Shown: positions 34,084-45,463, numbered from the stretch's first letter. The stretch: DNA of 64,000 bases from Bog-756 sp049517675 (GCA_049517675.1 JBEKRV010000009.1:29405-93404), one strand, 5' to 3'. The notes: generated from the sequence alone by a model not told the origin. Made by a program: numbers and translations.

Positions 34084-35169
34084 CTACTGGTAGCGCTCGA
34101 AGATACTGGCTTCGGCCAGCCTGGCCAGTCCGTCCTTGACCGAGTGGGCCCGTGCCTGGCCCACTCCCTCCACCTGCTCGAGCTCGGCCATCGACGCCCG
34201 CATGATCTGCTGGAGGTTGACGAACCGGTCGACGATGCGTTCGATGATGGTGTCGGAGAACCTCGGTAGGTGGTGGAGGAGGCGGTAGCCGCGCGGCTCG
34301 ACCCCCGACTCGGCGTCGTGGAACGGCCCGGGCAGGCGCAGGATCGCGGCCACCCGGGCCGGATCGCGCAGCTCGTCGGACGGCAGGTGGGCCAGACGCT
34401 CCACCACCGAGTCGACGATGCCGGCCGAGTCGACGATGCCGGCCGAGCCGTTGTGCTGCGCCTCCGGCATCACGCAGTAGTCGCGGACGACCAGGTGGAG
34501 CGTGGGGGCCACGCCGTCCACCAGCTCGGCCGACTGCAGGCCGACCAACCGTCCGTCCTCACCGAGCTCGACCAGGTAGCCGTCGACCTCCTCGGCGATC
34601 CGCAACACCATCTCGGCGGCCTGGATGACCCCGACCACGTCGCCCACCGACACGGTGTCCTCGAGCTCGAGGATCGAGAGGTTGCCGAGGGCCACGTCGA
34701 ACCGGCTGCGGAACCGCTGCATGGTGGCCAGCGCCTGGTCGGTGCGGTCGTGGAGCCAGCCGGTGGGCTGGATGGTGTGCTTCACGTCGTTGCGGTAGAC
34801 GGCGATCACCGACATCGCCGCCGACACCGACAGGACGGGGACGTCGATGGACCGGGCGACCCGCTCGGCCGTGCGGTGACGGGTCCCGGTCTCGGTGGTG
34901 GTGATCGAGGGGTCGGGCATCAGGTGCACGTTGGCCCTGGCGATGCGGGAGGCGTCCGGGGCCAGGATGATGGCACCGTCCATCTTGGCCAGCTCGGACA
35001 GGCGCTGCGGGCTGAATTCGGAGTCCAGGAGGAAGCCGCCCGAGCAGATCGAGAGGACCTCGGGGCCGTCCCCGACCACCACCAGGCCACCCCGTTTGGC
35101 CCGCAGGATCCGGTCGAGACCGTCGCGGAACGGTGTGCCCGGGGCCACCATGGCCAGTGCTTCGCTCAT
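34084..35169 (-). CDS. disA: DNA-integrity scanning protein / diadenylate cyclase DisA
   Basis: A 361-residue enzyme making c-di-AMP from two ATP. The DAC domain has KMDGAIILAPD and TETGTRHRTAERVARSIDVP, the catalytic DGA and RHR motifs. A helical spine and a C-terminal helix-hairpin-helix DNA-binding domain (LEQVEGVGQARAHSVKDGL) follow. An 18-bp tandem duplication at 34409-34444 doubles the residues AGIVDS. The ATG at 35169 is chosen; a GTG eight codons earlier is possible. RadA, a known DisA partner, is directly upstream. Confidence 0.95.
   Translation of the reverse strand: MSEALAMVAPGTPFRDGLDRILRAKRGGLVVVGDGPEVLSICSGGFLLDSEFSPQRLSELAKMDGAIILAPDASRIARANVHLMPDPSITTTETGTRHRTAERVARSIDVPVLSVSAAMSVIAVYRNDVKHTIQPTGWLHDRTDQALATMQRFRSRFDVALGNLSILELEDTVSVGDVVGVIQAAEMVLRIAEEVDGYLVELGEDGRLVGLQSAELVDGVAPTLHLVVRDYCVMPEAQHNGSAGIVDSAGIVDSVVERLAHLPSDELRDPARVAAILRLPGPFHDAESGVEPRGYRLLHHLPRFSDTIIERIVDRFVNLQQIMRASMAELEQVEGVGQARAHSVKDGLARLAEASIFERYQ
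34409..34444. repeat. 18-bp tandem duplication inside disA
   Basis: Two perfect copies of an 18-base unit beginning GAGTCGACGATGCC, at 34409-34426 and 34427-34444. The duplication keeps the frame and inserts six residues in the linker before the HhH domain. Confidence 0.9.
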
Positions 35170-35237
35170 GGCCCCGTGCTGGCGTGTGGTCACAGGGGAA
35201 TCGTACTCGCCGTCGTCCGGGAGCACCCGTGGTGCGG

Positions 35238-36629
35238 TCACCCACCGGGGCCGTCGAGACAGCCGAACCGGCCCACCGCCTCTGCCACCGTGTCGACCCG
35301 GACGAGGTCGACCCCGGCCGGGCCGACCGGTGCCGAGGCCGGCACGACGACCCGTCCGAAGCCGAGCCGGGCCGCCTCTTCGAGGCGGCGGGGCAGGTTC
35401 GTCACCTGGCGGATCTCCCCCGCCAGACCGACCTCCCCCACCGCGGCGAGGTCGGCGGGGAGGGCGACCCCGGTCGACGCCGAGGCGACCGCCAGGGCGA
35501 CGGCCAGGTCGGCGGCGGGCTCGGTGACCCGGATGCCGCCGGCCACCGAGGCGAACACGTCGACCGCGTGCATGGGCAGCCCGGCGTGACGGGCCAGGAC
35601 GGCCAGCGTCATGACCAGTCGTCCACCGTCCAGTCCCACCACCGAGCGCTTGGGCTGCGCCTGCCCCATGGGGGCCACCAACGCCTGGAGCTCCACCATC
35701 AGGGTCCGCCGTCCCTGCAGGGCGGGGAGCACGACGCCTCCGGGCACGCCGGTCAGCCGGTCGCCGAGCAGCAGGCGGCCCGGATCGTCGACGCGGTTGA
35801 GCCCCTCCTCCCCCATCTCGAAGAGGCCGAGCTCGCCGGTGGGACCGAAGCGGTGCTTGACCGCGAGCAGGAGGCGCAGCGCATGGTGGCGGTCCCCCTC
35901 GAAGCTGAGGACGGTGTCGACCATGTGCTCGAGCGCTCGGGGACCGGCCAACGATCCGTCCTTGGTGACGTGACCGACCAGCACGGTGGCCACCTGGCGG
36001 GCCTTGGCCAGCCCGACCAGCTGGTCGGCACACTCGCGCACCTGGCCGATCGACCCGGGCACGCCCGTGGCGCGTCGCTCCCCCGGGGTGGCCGGGCCGA
36101 TCGCCACGGCCTGGATCGAGTCGATCACCACCAGGTCGGGCTCGGACTCGACCACCGCGGCGATCACCTGGCCCACGTCGGTGGCCGAGAGGATCAGCAG
36201 ACCGGGCGGGACCGGGCCGAGCCGCTCGGCACGGAGCCGGACCTGGTGGGCCGATTCCTCGGCGGACACCAGCAGGACCCGGTGTCCCATCGCCGCCCGG
36301 GCCGCCAGCACCTGGAGCAGCAGGGTCGACTTGCCGATGCCCGGTTCGCCGCCGAGCAGGGTCACCGAGCCCGGGACCAGACCGCCGGAGAGCACCCGGT
36401 CGAACTCCTCCACGCCGGTGGGGACGGCCGCCGCCTCCGACAGGTCCACCGACGACAGCGGGACGGGCATGCCGGAGAGGTCGAGCTCGTCCACCGCCCG
36501 CACCAGCGGTCCGAGCGCCGACTCCTCGACCAGGGTGTTCCACTCGCCGCAGGTGGGGCAGCGCCCGGCCCAGCGCGCGGTCGTCGAGCCGCAGTCGATG
36601 CAGCGGTGGCGCTTCGCCGTCTTTGCCAT
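35238..36629 (-). CDS. radA: DNA repair protein RadA (Sms)
   Basis: A 463-residue RecA-like helicase that helps branch migration in recombination. The N-terminal zinc finger is CIDCGSTTARWAGRCPTCGEW, Walker A is LLGGEPGIGKSTLLLQ, the KNRFG-like motif is VKHRFGPTGELGLFEMGEEG, and the Lon-like C-terminal domain starts near HAVDVFASVAGGIRV. The ATG at 36629 gives the expected MAKTAKRHRC beginning. It precedes disA by 68 bases on the same strand. Confidence 0.96.
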   Translation of the reverse strand: MAKTAKRHRCIDCGSTTARWAGRCPTCGEWNTLVEESALGPLVRAVDELDLSGMPVPLSSVDLSEAAAVPTGVEEFDRVLSGGLVPGSVTLLGGEPGIGKSTLLLQVLAARAAMGHRVLLVSAEESAHQVRLRAERLGPVPPGLLILSATDVGQVIAAVVESEPDLVVIDSIQAVAIGPATPGERRATGVPGSIGQVRECADQLVGLAKARQVATVLVGHVTKDGSLAGPRALEHMVDTVLSFEGDRHHALRLLLAVKHRFGPTGELGLFEMGEEGLNRVDDPGRLLLGDRLTGVPGGVVLPALQGRRTLMVELQALVAPMGQAQPKRSVVGLDGGRLVMTLAVLARHAGLPMHAVDVFASVAGGIRVTEPAADLAVALAVASASTGVALPADLAAVGEVGLAGEIRQVTNLPRRLEEAARLGFGRVVVPASAPVGPAGVDLVRVDTVAEAVGRFGCLDGPGG

Positions 36630-36695
36630 GCCACGATGGTAGGGAACGGGTGTGCCAACCGGTGCGACCGGGTCCCGACCGGGACCCCCCACGCG

Positions 36696-36727
36696 CACCG
36701 TCCCCCCGGGGAGGCGAGGGGACGGTG
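36696..36727. repeat. Inverted repeat upstream of radA
   Basis: Perfect 10-base arms CACCGTCCCC (36696-36705) and GGGGACGGTG (36718-36727) with a 12-base loop, 67 bases before the radA ATG. It could be a transcript-leader hairpin or a protein-binding site. Confidence 0.6.
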
Positions 36728-36985
36728 GCGATGCCCGTCCCGGACCCCGGGGGGGCAGGGCCGGTCGGGCGCACGGTCTTCGGACCATGCTCACGAGCGG
36801 TGGTCCGGTGGTGAAACCGCCGCAGCTTCCAGTAGAGACCCCGGTGCCTGACCAGAATCAGGGCCCAAAGTCCCAAAACGTGCGCGATCGGCCGCCGTCC
36901 GACCCGAATGGATGGGGCAACCCCTGTGGCACCGGGGATCCGTGACGCCCCGACCTGTCGCCAGGGCATCCCTCCTCCGCGAGGC

Positions 36986-37010
36986 GGGTGACGGCCGCCG
37001 GCCGTCACCC
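36986..37010 (-). terminator. clpC transcription terminator hairpin
   Basis: Perfect 11-base arms GGGTGACGGCC and GGCCGTCACCC with a 3-base loop, starting 12 bases after the clpC stop. No U-run follows, typical for this GC content. Confidence 0.75.
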
Positions 37011-37021
37011 GTCGGCGGGGA

Positions 37022-39577
<2,556 letters not shown>

Positions 39578-39707
39578 TCCACCGCCTCCATCCGCGGTCA
39601 GTAACTGAAACCCGAGTCTACAGGTGCAAGGTTGACCCGCACCCGCAGCCCCGGAAGCCGGACGCCATGTTCCACCCATCGGCAGTCTGACCTATCGTCT
39701 GTAGCCA

Positions 39708-40685
39708 GTGAATGTCGTCGACCTCCTGGGACTCCCCGCACTCGAAGACCAGCTGACCCGCCTCGAGCCCCTGCTCGTGGAGTCGGTCGTCACCGGGGAC
39801 GCCTTCCTCGACGAGGTCACGACCCACCTGCTGGCCGCCGGGGGCAAGCGGCTCCGCCCGGTGCTGGCCCTGGCCACGGCCACCTCGGGCTCCCGTGACG
39901 CCTCCCGCGAGGACCTCCTCGGAGCGGTGGCCGTCGAGCTCGTGCACCTCGCCTCCCTCTACCACGACGACGTCATGGACGAGGCGACGATGCGGCGCAA
40001 CGTCGAGAGCGTCAACTCCCGGTTCGGCAACCTGGTGGCCATCGTGGCCGGCGACTTCCTCCTCGCCCGCTCCGCCGAGATCGCCGCCGGTCTCGGGGTG
40101 GAGATCGCCGCACTGCTCGCCGCTACGCTGGGCGAGCTCTGCCAGGGACAGGTGGCCGAGGTGCGCGCGGCGTTCCGCGTGGACCGGTCGAGGGACGACT
40201 ACGCCGACGCCATCGCGGGCAAGACGGCCTCGCTGATGGCGACCTCGTGCCGGATCGGTGCGCTGACCGGGGGCCTCACCCGTGCCGACGTCGAGACGTT
40301 CACCGACTTCGGCCGCTGCTTCGGCATGATCTTCCAGGTTCGCGACGACATCCTGGACGTCGTGGGCACCGAGGCCGAGCTGGGCAAGCCGGCGGGGCAG
40401 GATCTGGCCGAGGGCATCTACACCCTCCCGGTGCTCCTCACCCTGGCCGACCCGGTATACGGGCCCGAGTTGCGCGACCTGCTCGGCCAGCCGCTCGGCC
40501 TGCCCGAACAGGAGAAGGCGAGGGCGATCGTGGCCGACTCGGGGGCCATCGCCAAGTCGGTGCGGGTCGCACGGGACTACGCCGACCAGGCCGCGGCGGC
40601 CGCGCTGGCCGGACCGTCGCCACAGCTGGCCGAGGCACTGGCCCGGTTGGCCCACAACCTGGTCGACGGTCTACCGCTCGCCTAG
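39708..40685 (+). CDS. Polyprenyl diphosphate synthase (trans-isoprenyl family)
   Basis: A 325-residue prenyltransferase elongating isoprenyl diphosphates. The first aspartate-rich motif is LYHDDVMDEATMRR and the second is FQVRDDILDVVG, with GGKRLRP near the N-terminus and GKTASLMATSCRIGAL between them. It resembles the enzymes that make the menaquinone side chain (HepT/IspB type), but product length cannot be judged with confidence. It uses a GTG start and is divergent from clpC. Confidence 0.92.
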   Translation: MNVVDLLGLPALEDQLTRLEPLLVESVVTGDAFLDEVTTHLLAAGGKRLRPVLALATATSGSRDASREDLLGAVAVELVHLASLYHDDVMDEATMRRNVESVNSRFGNLVAIVAGDFLLARSAEIAAGLGVEIAALLAATLGELCQGQVAEVRAAFRVDRSRDDYADAIAGKTASLMATSCRIGALTGGLTRADVETFTDFGRCFGMIFQVRDDILDVVGTEAELGKPAGQDLAEGIYTLPVLLTLADPVYGPELRDLLGQPLGLPEQEKARAIVADSGAIAKSVRVARDYADQAAAAALAGPSPQLAEALARLAHNLVDGLPLA

Positions 40686-40713
40686 CCCGGCGGCGGCCCG
40701 TCCCACGGGTCGG

Positions 40714-41139
40714 TCAGCAGGTTCCGTGGGCGTGGTCGAGTGCCGTGTAGAGGGCCTGACGGTCCGCGGTGGCGATGTCGCGGTTCCTCACGTCGGCGTC
40801 GCGGTGTCGCACCACGCCCAACCAGAAGTCAGCCAGCTCGTGCTTGCCTTCGGCCCGGGCCGACGAAGCGAGCCCGCCGTAGATCGACACGCTGGCCAGC
40901 AACCGGTGGGCGGTCTGGGTCATCCCCTGGAGGATGACCATCCGGCGCTCGCAGAGCCGCCTGGCGTCGGACGAGGACCGGTGGGCGGCCGAGGAGGTGG
41001 TGGTGGTGATCGAGGTGGTCGAGTCGGCCGGGCCACCGTGCGCCGTCGCAGCGGCCACTCCGGTTCCGACGGCGGCGAGGGATCCGGCGGCGACCAGCGA
41101 GACCGCGACCTTGGCGGCAAGCGTGTGTACGTTCAACAT
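40714..41139 (-). CDS. Small secreted two-cysteine protein, cluster member 1
   Basis: 141 residues. The signal peptide is LAAKVAVSLVAAGSLAAVGT with likely cleavage near residue 30, followed by a Ser/Thr-rich linker (TTSITTTTSSAA) and an all-helical domain from RRLCERRMVILQ to the C-terminal Cys. Cys63 and Cys141 (the last residue) are the only cysteines in the mature part, so a disulfide could close the helical bundle. The tail HELADFWLGVVRHRDADVR aligns with RTDIAAYWARVVTRRDDDVA of the next gene. I do not recognise the family. It is one of three such genes in a row. Confidence 0.75.
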   Translation of the reverse strand: MLNVHTLAAKVAVSLVAAGSLAAVGTGVAAATAHGGPADSTTSITTTTSSAAHRSSSDARRLCERRMVILQGMTQTAHRLLASVSIYGGLASSARAEGKHELADFWLGVVRHRDADVRNRDIATADRQALYTALDHAHGTC

Positions 41140-41328
41140 GTCCTGATTGCTCCTTCGGGAGGTCAGCTACGGGCCCCTCTGCAGGCCGTCACGCCCGCTG
41201 TCCAACCCATCGGCGCGATTCGCCCGGACATGAAGCCCGCAATTCGTCCGTGTTCCAGACGACGACCGGGATGTCGGGCGGAGGCCATGGGGTCTCGGGA
41301 TCCGATCAGCGGCGTCCGCCGTCGACCG

Positions 41329-41781
41329 TCAACCGCGCCGGGTGTCGGGCGTCGATGGCCGGGCGGCGGCGACCGGTGGGGCGCACGTCCCGTTCACCAG
41401 GCCGTGGGACCTGGCGTCGCGTGCGGTCAGCGAGACCAGCAACGCCTTGCGGCGGGCCACGTCGTCGTCCCGTCGGGTCACGACACGGGCCCAGTAGGCC
41501 GCGATGTCGGTCCTACCGCGGTCGCTCGCCTTCGTCTCGAGTGCGACGAAGACCGAGGTGTGGGCGGCCAGCCTGGCTTCGAGGCTCTCGGCGTGGGCCA
41601 GGCGGCGTGATGTGACTTCGCACAGCGCCTGGCGCTTGGCGGCCAGTGCGAGCTTTCCCTGGTTGGGATGTCTAGGTGCCGTCGTGGCCGCGCCGGCGAC
41701 CCCGAGCCCGGCGACGGACAGCGAACCCACGGCGACCGCCGAGACCGCCGCCTCGACCGCCAACGTCTTCAGATCGACCAT
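41329..41781 (-). CDS. Small secreted two-cysteine protein, cluster member 2
   Basis: 150 residues. The signal peptide (LAVEAAVSAVAVGSLSVAGL) is closely similar to that of member 1. The helical domain has Cys54 (KRQALCEVTSRRLAHA) and Cys133 (HGLVNGTC), a spacing of 79 against 78 in member 1. A Pro/Arg tail follows. Strong GGAGAGGAG lies upstream of the ATG. It is clearly paralogous to member 1 and of unknown function; being exported, it would act in the wall or outside. Confidence 0.75.
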   Translation of the reverse strand: MVDLKTLAVEAAVSAVAVGSLSVAGLGVAGAATTAPRHPNQGKLALAAKRQALCEVTSRRLAHAESLEARLAAHTSVFVALETKASDRGRTDIAAYWARVVTRRDDDVARRKALLVSLTARDARSHGLVNGTCAPPVAAARPSTPDTRRG

Positions 41782-41934
41782 GGCTCGTCCGCTCCTCTCC
41801 GGAGGTACCCCGACGACCCGCCCGGGCGCCGCTCCGTCCGTGCACGGGTGCCGGACGTCACGCCACGAACTTACCGGGAGATGATGCGGATTGGACCGCG
41901 GCCGGATCGGTTCCCGGCGGCCGTACCGATCGCG

Positions 41935-42351
41935 TCACGTGGAGGACGCCGGTGCCGGCGGCCCGCAGCGCCCGATGAGCGCGGAGGCCCGCCGGTTCAG
42001 CTGCGTGGTCAGTGCCGGGCTCTCCAATTCGGTGATGGCACGTCGGATCCGATCGGCCCTTGCGGTGTCTCCGGCTGCCTCGGCCCTGGCCTCCGCCTTC
42101 GTCAGGCGGGGGAGCCCTGCGTCGATCCGGGCCTCGATCCGGTCGATGCGGGAGAGGACACGATCGGCGCGGGCACAGTGGGGTCGCCCCGAGCCGCTCA
42201 CGGCCTGCGATGACGACGCTCCCGACGGGCCCGTCGATCCGGTCGCCGTCGGGGTCGCCGCTCCGGCCGTCACCGAGGACCCCAGGGTGACCGTCGCGAC
42301 GGCCAGGCCCGTGAAGATCAGCTGCACCGCGGTGCGCTTCGTATGTCCCAT
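41935..42351 (-). CDS. Small secreted two-cysteine protein, cluster member 3
   Basis: 138 residues. The signal peptide is AVQLIFTGLAVATVTLGSSV with AGA before the likely cleavage site; a Ser/Gly-rich linker and a charged helical hairpin follow (RADRVLSRIDRIEARIDAGL ... ADRIRRAITELESPALTTQL). Cys59 and Cys129 flank the hairpin. Sequence identity to members 1 and 2 is low, but the plan is the same. AGGAGGTGG eight bases before the ATG at 42351 rules out the longer frame. Confidence 0.72.
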   Translation of the reverse strand: MGHTKRTAVQLIFTGLAVATVTLGSSVTAGAATPTATGSTGPSGASSSQAVSGSGRPHCARADRVLSRIDRIEARIDAGLPRLTKAEARAEAAGDTARADRIRRAITELESPALTTQLNRRASALIGRCGPPAPASST

Positions 42352-42504
42352 GCCCGTGCCACCTCCTGCCACACGCCGGCGGTTCCGGCGATGCACCCAC
42401 TGTCGGCCCTCGGGGTGTGGGATCCGTGAACCGGGTGTTAGGAGTTCGTGAAGGTGACGCAGACCCTGTCGGGCCGGTCGGGCGTCCGCCCCCGGGGTGG
42501 ATAC

Positions 42505-43113
42505 CTACGAGGTCATGCCCCCCAGGCCGACCAGCCCGCGTGCCAGCTCGATCTCCCCCATGTGGCGCAGGCCGTGCTGGTAGATCCAGCACTCGGTCGC
42601 GTCGAGCAGCGTGATGCCGTCGGCCCCGGCCACCCGTGCGCTGTAGGTGCTGGCGATCTGTTCGGGGAAGGGCCGGGGGATGACGAGCCGGGTGAGCTCG
42701 ACCGGGTCGAGCCGCTCCAGCCACCCCTCGACCCGGTCGAAGACCGCCCGCATGTACGCCTGGAACTCCCCGTAGTCGCCGATCCGCTGGTGGACCATCT
42801 CCTCGACGGTGCGGTGCTTCCCGTGGTCGGCGATGGCCGGATGGACCCGCGCCTCCCAGTCCGCGTCCCAGATCGGCGGGGTCCCGGTCATCAGCAGGAA
42901 CGAGGCGTCGATCATGTTGACGATGTGGAACAGGCTGAAGGCGATGGGCAGGACGCCTTCGCGCTCGAAGTGGTTGACCTGGTCGAGGTCCATCGTCGCG
43001 ACCGCGTCGTCGTAGAGCGAGAACAGGGCGTGCATCCGCCGGCGGAGCGAGTCGAGCAACAGGTCGCCCATCGCGTCCGGTCCGGTCCCGCCCGACTCCG
43101 GCTCCTCTGGCAC
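42505..43113 (-). CDS. DinB-superfamily protein
   Basis: A 202-residue four-helix-bundle protein: LRRRMHALFSLYDDAVATMD, PIAFSLFHIVNMIDASFLLM, HQRIGDYGEFQAYMRAVFDR, IYQHGLRHMGEIELARGLVG. Histidines in FHIVNM and QHGLRHMGE match DinB-type metal ligands. DinB_2 proteins include thiol transferases and ergothioneine-type enzymes; the role here is unknown. The GTG at 43113 has GGGGAGGGGG six bases upstream and lies downstream of the predicted promoter, which overlaps earlier candidate starts. Confidence 0.78.
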   Translation of the reverse strand: MPEEPESGGTGPDAMGDLLLDSLRRRMHALFSLYDDAVATMDLDQVNHFEREGVLPIAFSLFHIVNMIDASFLLMTGTPPIWDADWEARVHPAIADHGKHRTVEEMVHQRIGDYGEFQAYMRAVFDRVEGWLERLDPVELTRLVIPRPFPEQIASTYSARVAGADGITLLDATECWIYQHGLRHMGEIELARGLVGLGGMTS

Positions 43114-43156
43114 GACGACCCCCTCCCCGCGTCCCGGCGTCCGGGCCCGCCAGGTC

Positions 43157-43185
43157 ATGTAAACACTTGTCACAATTACTGTCAA
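43157..43185 (-). promoter_or_regulatory. Promoter of the DinB-like gene
   Basis: Reverse strand TTGACA (43180-43185), 17 bases, TTACAT (43157-43162). The -35 is a perfect consensus. It overlaps the forward promoter at 43167-43195 almost completely. Confidence 0.55.
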
Positions 43186-43195
43186 CTGTTATCCT
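43167..43195 (+). promoter_or_regulatory. Promoter of the DUF2855-sulfatase operon
   Basis: TTGTCA (43167-43172), 17 bases, TATCCT (43190-43195); the start is expected near 43202, giving a 110-base leader. The repeated TGTCA within the spacer could be a regulator site. RNA polymerase cannot bind both this and the reverse promoter at once. Confidence 0.55.
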
Positions 43196-43311
43196 GACCT
43201 CTCGGTGCCGGGCCTCCCGCACCGTCGTCCAGCGTCACCGCCGGCTCCCGACCACGGCGCCGCCGTCACTGCCGGCTGGTCGTCCGGGAGGACGAGGGAA
43301 GAGAGGTCGAA

Positions 43312-44412
43312 GTGCAACTCGAAGTCGACACGTCCGACCTCCGTCACGTCCGCACCGTCGCCGACCCGGACACCCCGCTCGAGCCCGGTCAGGCGCGGAT
43401 CCGGGTCGACAGCTTCGGGCTCTCCGCCAACAACGTCACCTACGCCGTGTACGGGGCGGCGTTGCGGTACTGGGAGTGCTTCCCGGCACCGGTGGAGGAC
43501 GGCGTGGACTGGGGACGCGTCCCGGTCTGGGGCTTCGGCGACGTGGTCGAGTCCGAGTCGCCGGGGTCGGCCCAGGGTCGCCGCGTCTTCGGGTACTTCC
43601 CCATGGGCGACGAGTTGGTCGTCCGCCCCGGACGCGTCGACGACCGGGGATTCTCCGACCTGACCCCGGCCCGCGAAGCGGTGCCGCCGGTCTACAGCCG
43701 CTACGTCTGGGTCGATGCCGACCCCCTGTGGCGCGCCGATCGCGAAGCCCAGCAGATGTTGCTGTGGCCGCTCTTCGTCACCTCGTTCGTGGTGGACGAC
43801 TTCCTGGGCGACCACGACCTCTACGGAACGCGTCGCGTCATCGTGTCGAGCGCCTCGGCCAAGACGGCCATCGGAAGCGCCTTCCTGCTCGCCGAGCGCG
43901 ACGGGGTCGACGTGGTCGGCCTCACCTCGTCGGACAACCTCGGATTCGTGTCCTCGCTCGGGTGCTACGACACCGTCCTCCCCTACGACCGCCTCGGCGA
44001 CCTGGGCACGTCGGACGCGTGCTACGTCGACGTGGCCGGCCGGCGGGACGTCACCCACGCCGTCCACACCCTCCTCGGCGACAGCCTGGCCTACAGCATG
44101 GTCGTCGGCGACACCCACTGGGACGACGCGACCGTCGTGGAGGGCTCGCTGCCCGGTCCACGTCCCGAGTTCCTGTTCGCCCCGGACCAGATCGCCAAGC
44201 GGCGCGGCGACTGGGGCCGGGACGGCTTCGAGGCCCGCGTGGCGGCGACCTGGGACCGCTTCGTCCCGTGGACCGACGGCTGGCTCACCCTCCACCGTGC
44301 CAGCGGCCCCGACGAGGTCGGGGCGGTCTACCGCGAGCTGCTCGACGGGCACGTCGACCCCCGGGTGGGCCACGTCTGCACCCTCGCACCGCCGCCCCCG
44401 TCGGACCGATGA
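43312..44412 (+). CDS. DUF2855 protein (MDR-like fold, function unknown)
   Basis: 366 residues. The N-terminal part resembles the GroES-like domain of medium-chain dehydrogenases (PGQARIRVDSFGLSANNVTYAV, GRVPVWGFGDVVES), and VIVSSASAKTAIGSAFLLAE suggests a Rossmann-like centre. DUF2855 proteins have no established reaction. The GTG start at 43312 follows GAGGTCGAA. The stop overlaps the TetR start (ATGA), so it is the first gene of the operon controlled from 43167-43195. Confidence 0.85.
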   Translation: MQLEVDTSDLRHVRTVADPDTPLEPGQARIRVDSFGLSANNVTYAVYGAALRYWECFPAPVEDGVDWGRVPVWGFGDVVESESPGSAQGRRVFGYFPMGDELVVRPGRVDDRGFSDLTPAREAVPPVYSRYVWVDADPLWRADREAQQMLLWPLFVTSFVVDDFLGDHDLYGTRRVIVSSASAKTAIGSAFLLAERDGVDVVGLTSSDNLGFVSSLGCYDTVLPYDRLGDLGTSDACYVDVAGRRDVTHAVHTLLGDSLAYSMVVGDTHWDDATVVEGSLPGPRPEFLFAPDQIAKRRGDWGRDGFEARVAATWDRFVPWTDGWLTLHRASGPDEVGAVYRELLDGHVDPRVGHVCTLAPPPPSDR

Positions 44413-45056
44413 CCGCCACCTCCCGCCACGATCCGCCCGCCGGTGACGGCCCCGCTCCCGCCGAGACGGACGGGCGCAGGCTGCGCCGGGCCGTCAACCG
44501 CGAAGCGGTGGTCGACGCATTGCTCGACCTCTACGGCGAGGGGAACCTGCGCCCCGGGACCGACGAGATCGCCGAACGGGCCGGGATCTCCCCGAGGTCG
44601 CTGTTCCGCTACTTCGAGGACACCGACGACCTCGCCGGCGAGGCCATCGCCCGCCAGCTGGCCCGGGCCATGCCGCTCGTCGCCCTCGGCGTCGAGCCCG
44701 ACGCACCGTTCGAGGAGCGGGTGGAGGCACTGGTCGCCCAACGCTTCCGACTCTTCGACGCCGTCGGGCAGGCGGCCCACGTCTCCCGGCTGCGCGCACC
44801 GTTCCAGCCCCGGCTGGCCGCGAACCTGTCCGAGACCCGTCGGTTCCTCCGGGGCCAGATCCGGTCGCTCTTCCGCCCGGAACTCGAGGCGATGGACGCC
44901 GAGCGGGCCGAGCGGGCCCTGGCCGCCGCCGACGTGCTCACCGCGTTCGAGTCGTACCAGCTGCTCACCACCGACCAGCGCCTCACCGACGCCGAGGCGA
45001 AGACCGTGGTGTCCCAGTCCCTCTCGGCCCTGCTCGCCCCGCCCGGACCCCGATGA
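44409..45056 (+). CDS. TetR-family regulator in the sulfatase operon
   Basis: 215 residues. The helix-turn-helix is VVDALLDLYGEGNLRPGTDE followed by IAERAGISPRSLFRYFEDTD. The effector domain is unusually charged (ETRRFLRGQIRSLF). It is the second gene in the DUF2855 operon, overlapping its neighbours at both ends (ATGA each time), so it probably autoregulates the divergent promoter pair. The SLFRYF wording of helix 3 is typical for TetR proteins near oxidoreductase genes. Confidence 0.9.
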   Translation: MTATSRHDPPAGDGPAPAETDGRRLRRAVNREAVVDALLDLYGEGNLRPGTDEIAERAGISPRSLFRYFEDTDDLAGEAIARQLARAMPLVALGVEPDAPFEERVEALVAQRFRLFDAVGQAAHVSRLRAPFQPRLAANLSETRRFLRGQIRSLFRPELEAMDAERAERALAAADVLTAFESYQLLTTDQRLTDAEAKTVVSQSLSALLAPPGPR

Positions 45057-45463
45057 CCGCCCGCCGCGGCAGCATGCGGCACGCCGTCCGGCTGTCCTGC
45101 CCGCCCGACGTCGTCTGGGACCTGGTCGGTGCGCCCGAGCGGCTGGCCGAGTGGTGGGGAGGGATCGAGTCGTGCACCGTCGACGGCGACTCGCGCACGA
45201 TCCTGACCCGTTCGGGCCTTCCCATGCCGGAGCGGATGCTCACCATCGACCACAACCTGAGGCGGTTCCAGTACCGGATCGACTCGCCCCTGTTCGTCGA
45301 GCACCTCAGCACCATCGACGTGCACGACCTCCACGACGGGACCTGCCTGACCGTCTACAGCGTCGACTCCGAGCCCGCCGTGCTGGCACTGGTCATCAGT
45401 GGGGCCGCCCGCGCCGCGTTGGCCCAGCTGCCCGGGCTGCTCGGCGTGGAACGCCTCCCGTGA
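45053..45463 (+). CDS. SRPBCC-superfamily (START-like) protein
   Basis: 136 residues of the polyketide-cyclase/START helix-grip fold: MRHAVRLSCPPDVVWDLVGA, PERLAEWWGGIESC, DHNLRRFQYRIDSP, DGTCLTVYSVDSEPAVLALV. Such proteins enclose a hydrophobic ligand or catalyse small ring chemistry. The ligand is unknown, but its operon position between TetR and the sulfatase suggests a lipid-like or aromatic sulfate as theme (inference). Confidence 0.8.
   Translation: MTARRGSMRHAVRLSCPPDVVWDLVGAPERLAEWWGGIESCTVDGDSRTILTRSGLPMPERMLTIDHNLRRFQYRIDSPLFVEHLSTIDVHDLHDGTCLTVYSVDSEPAVLALVISGAARAALAQLPGLLGVERLP

Larger units (their letters stand above)
36630..37021. other. 392-base gap between clpC and radA
   Basis: No gene is supported. 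It holds the clpC terminator (36986-37010), a second hairpin (36696-36727) and, at about 36820-36900, a relatively A/T-rich stretch (CCAAAGTCCCAAAACG) that is the likely radA promoter region. Confidence 0.6.
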
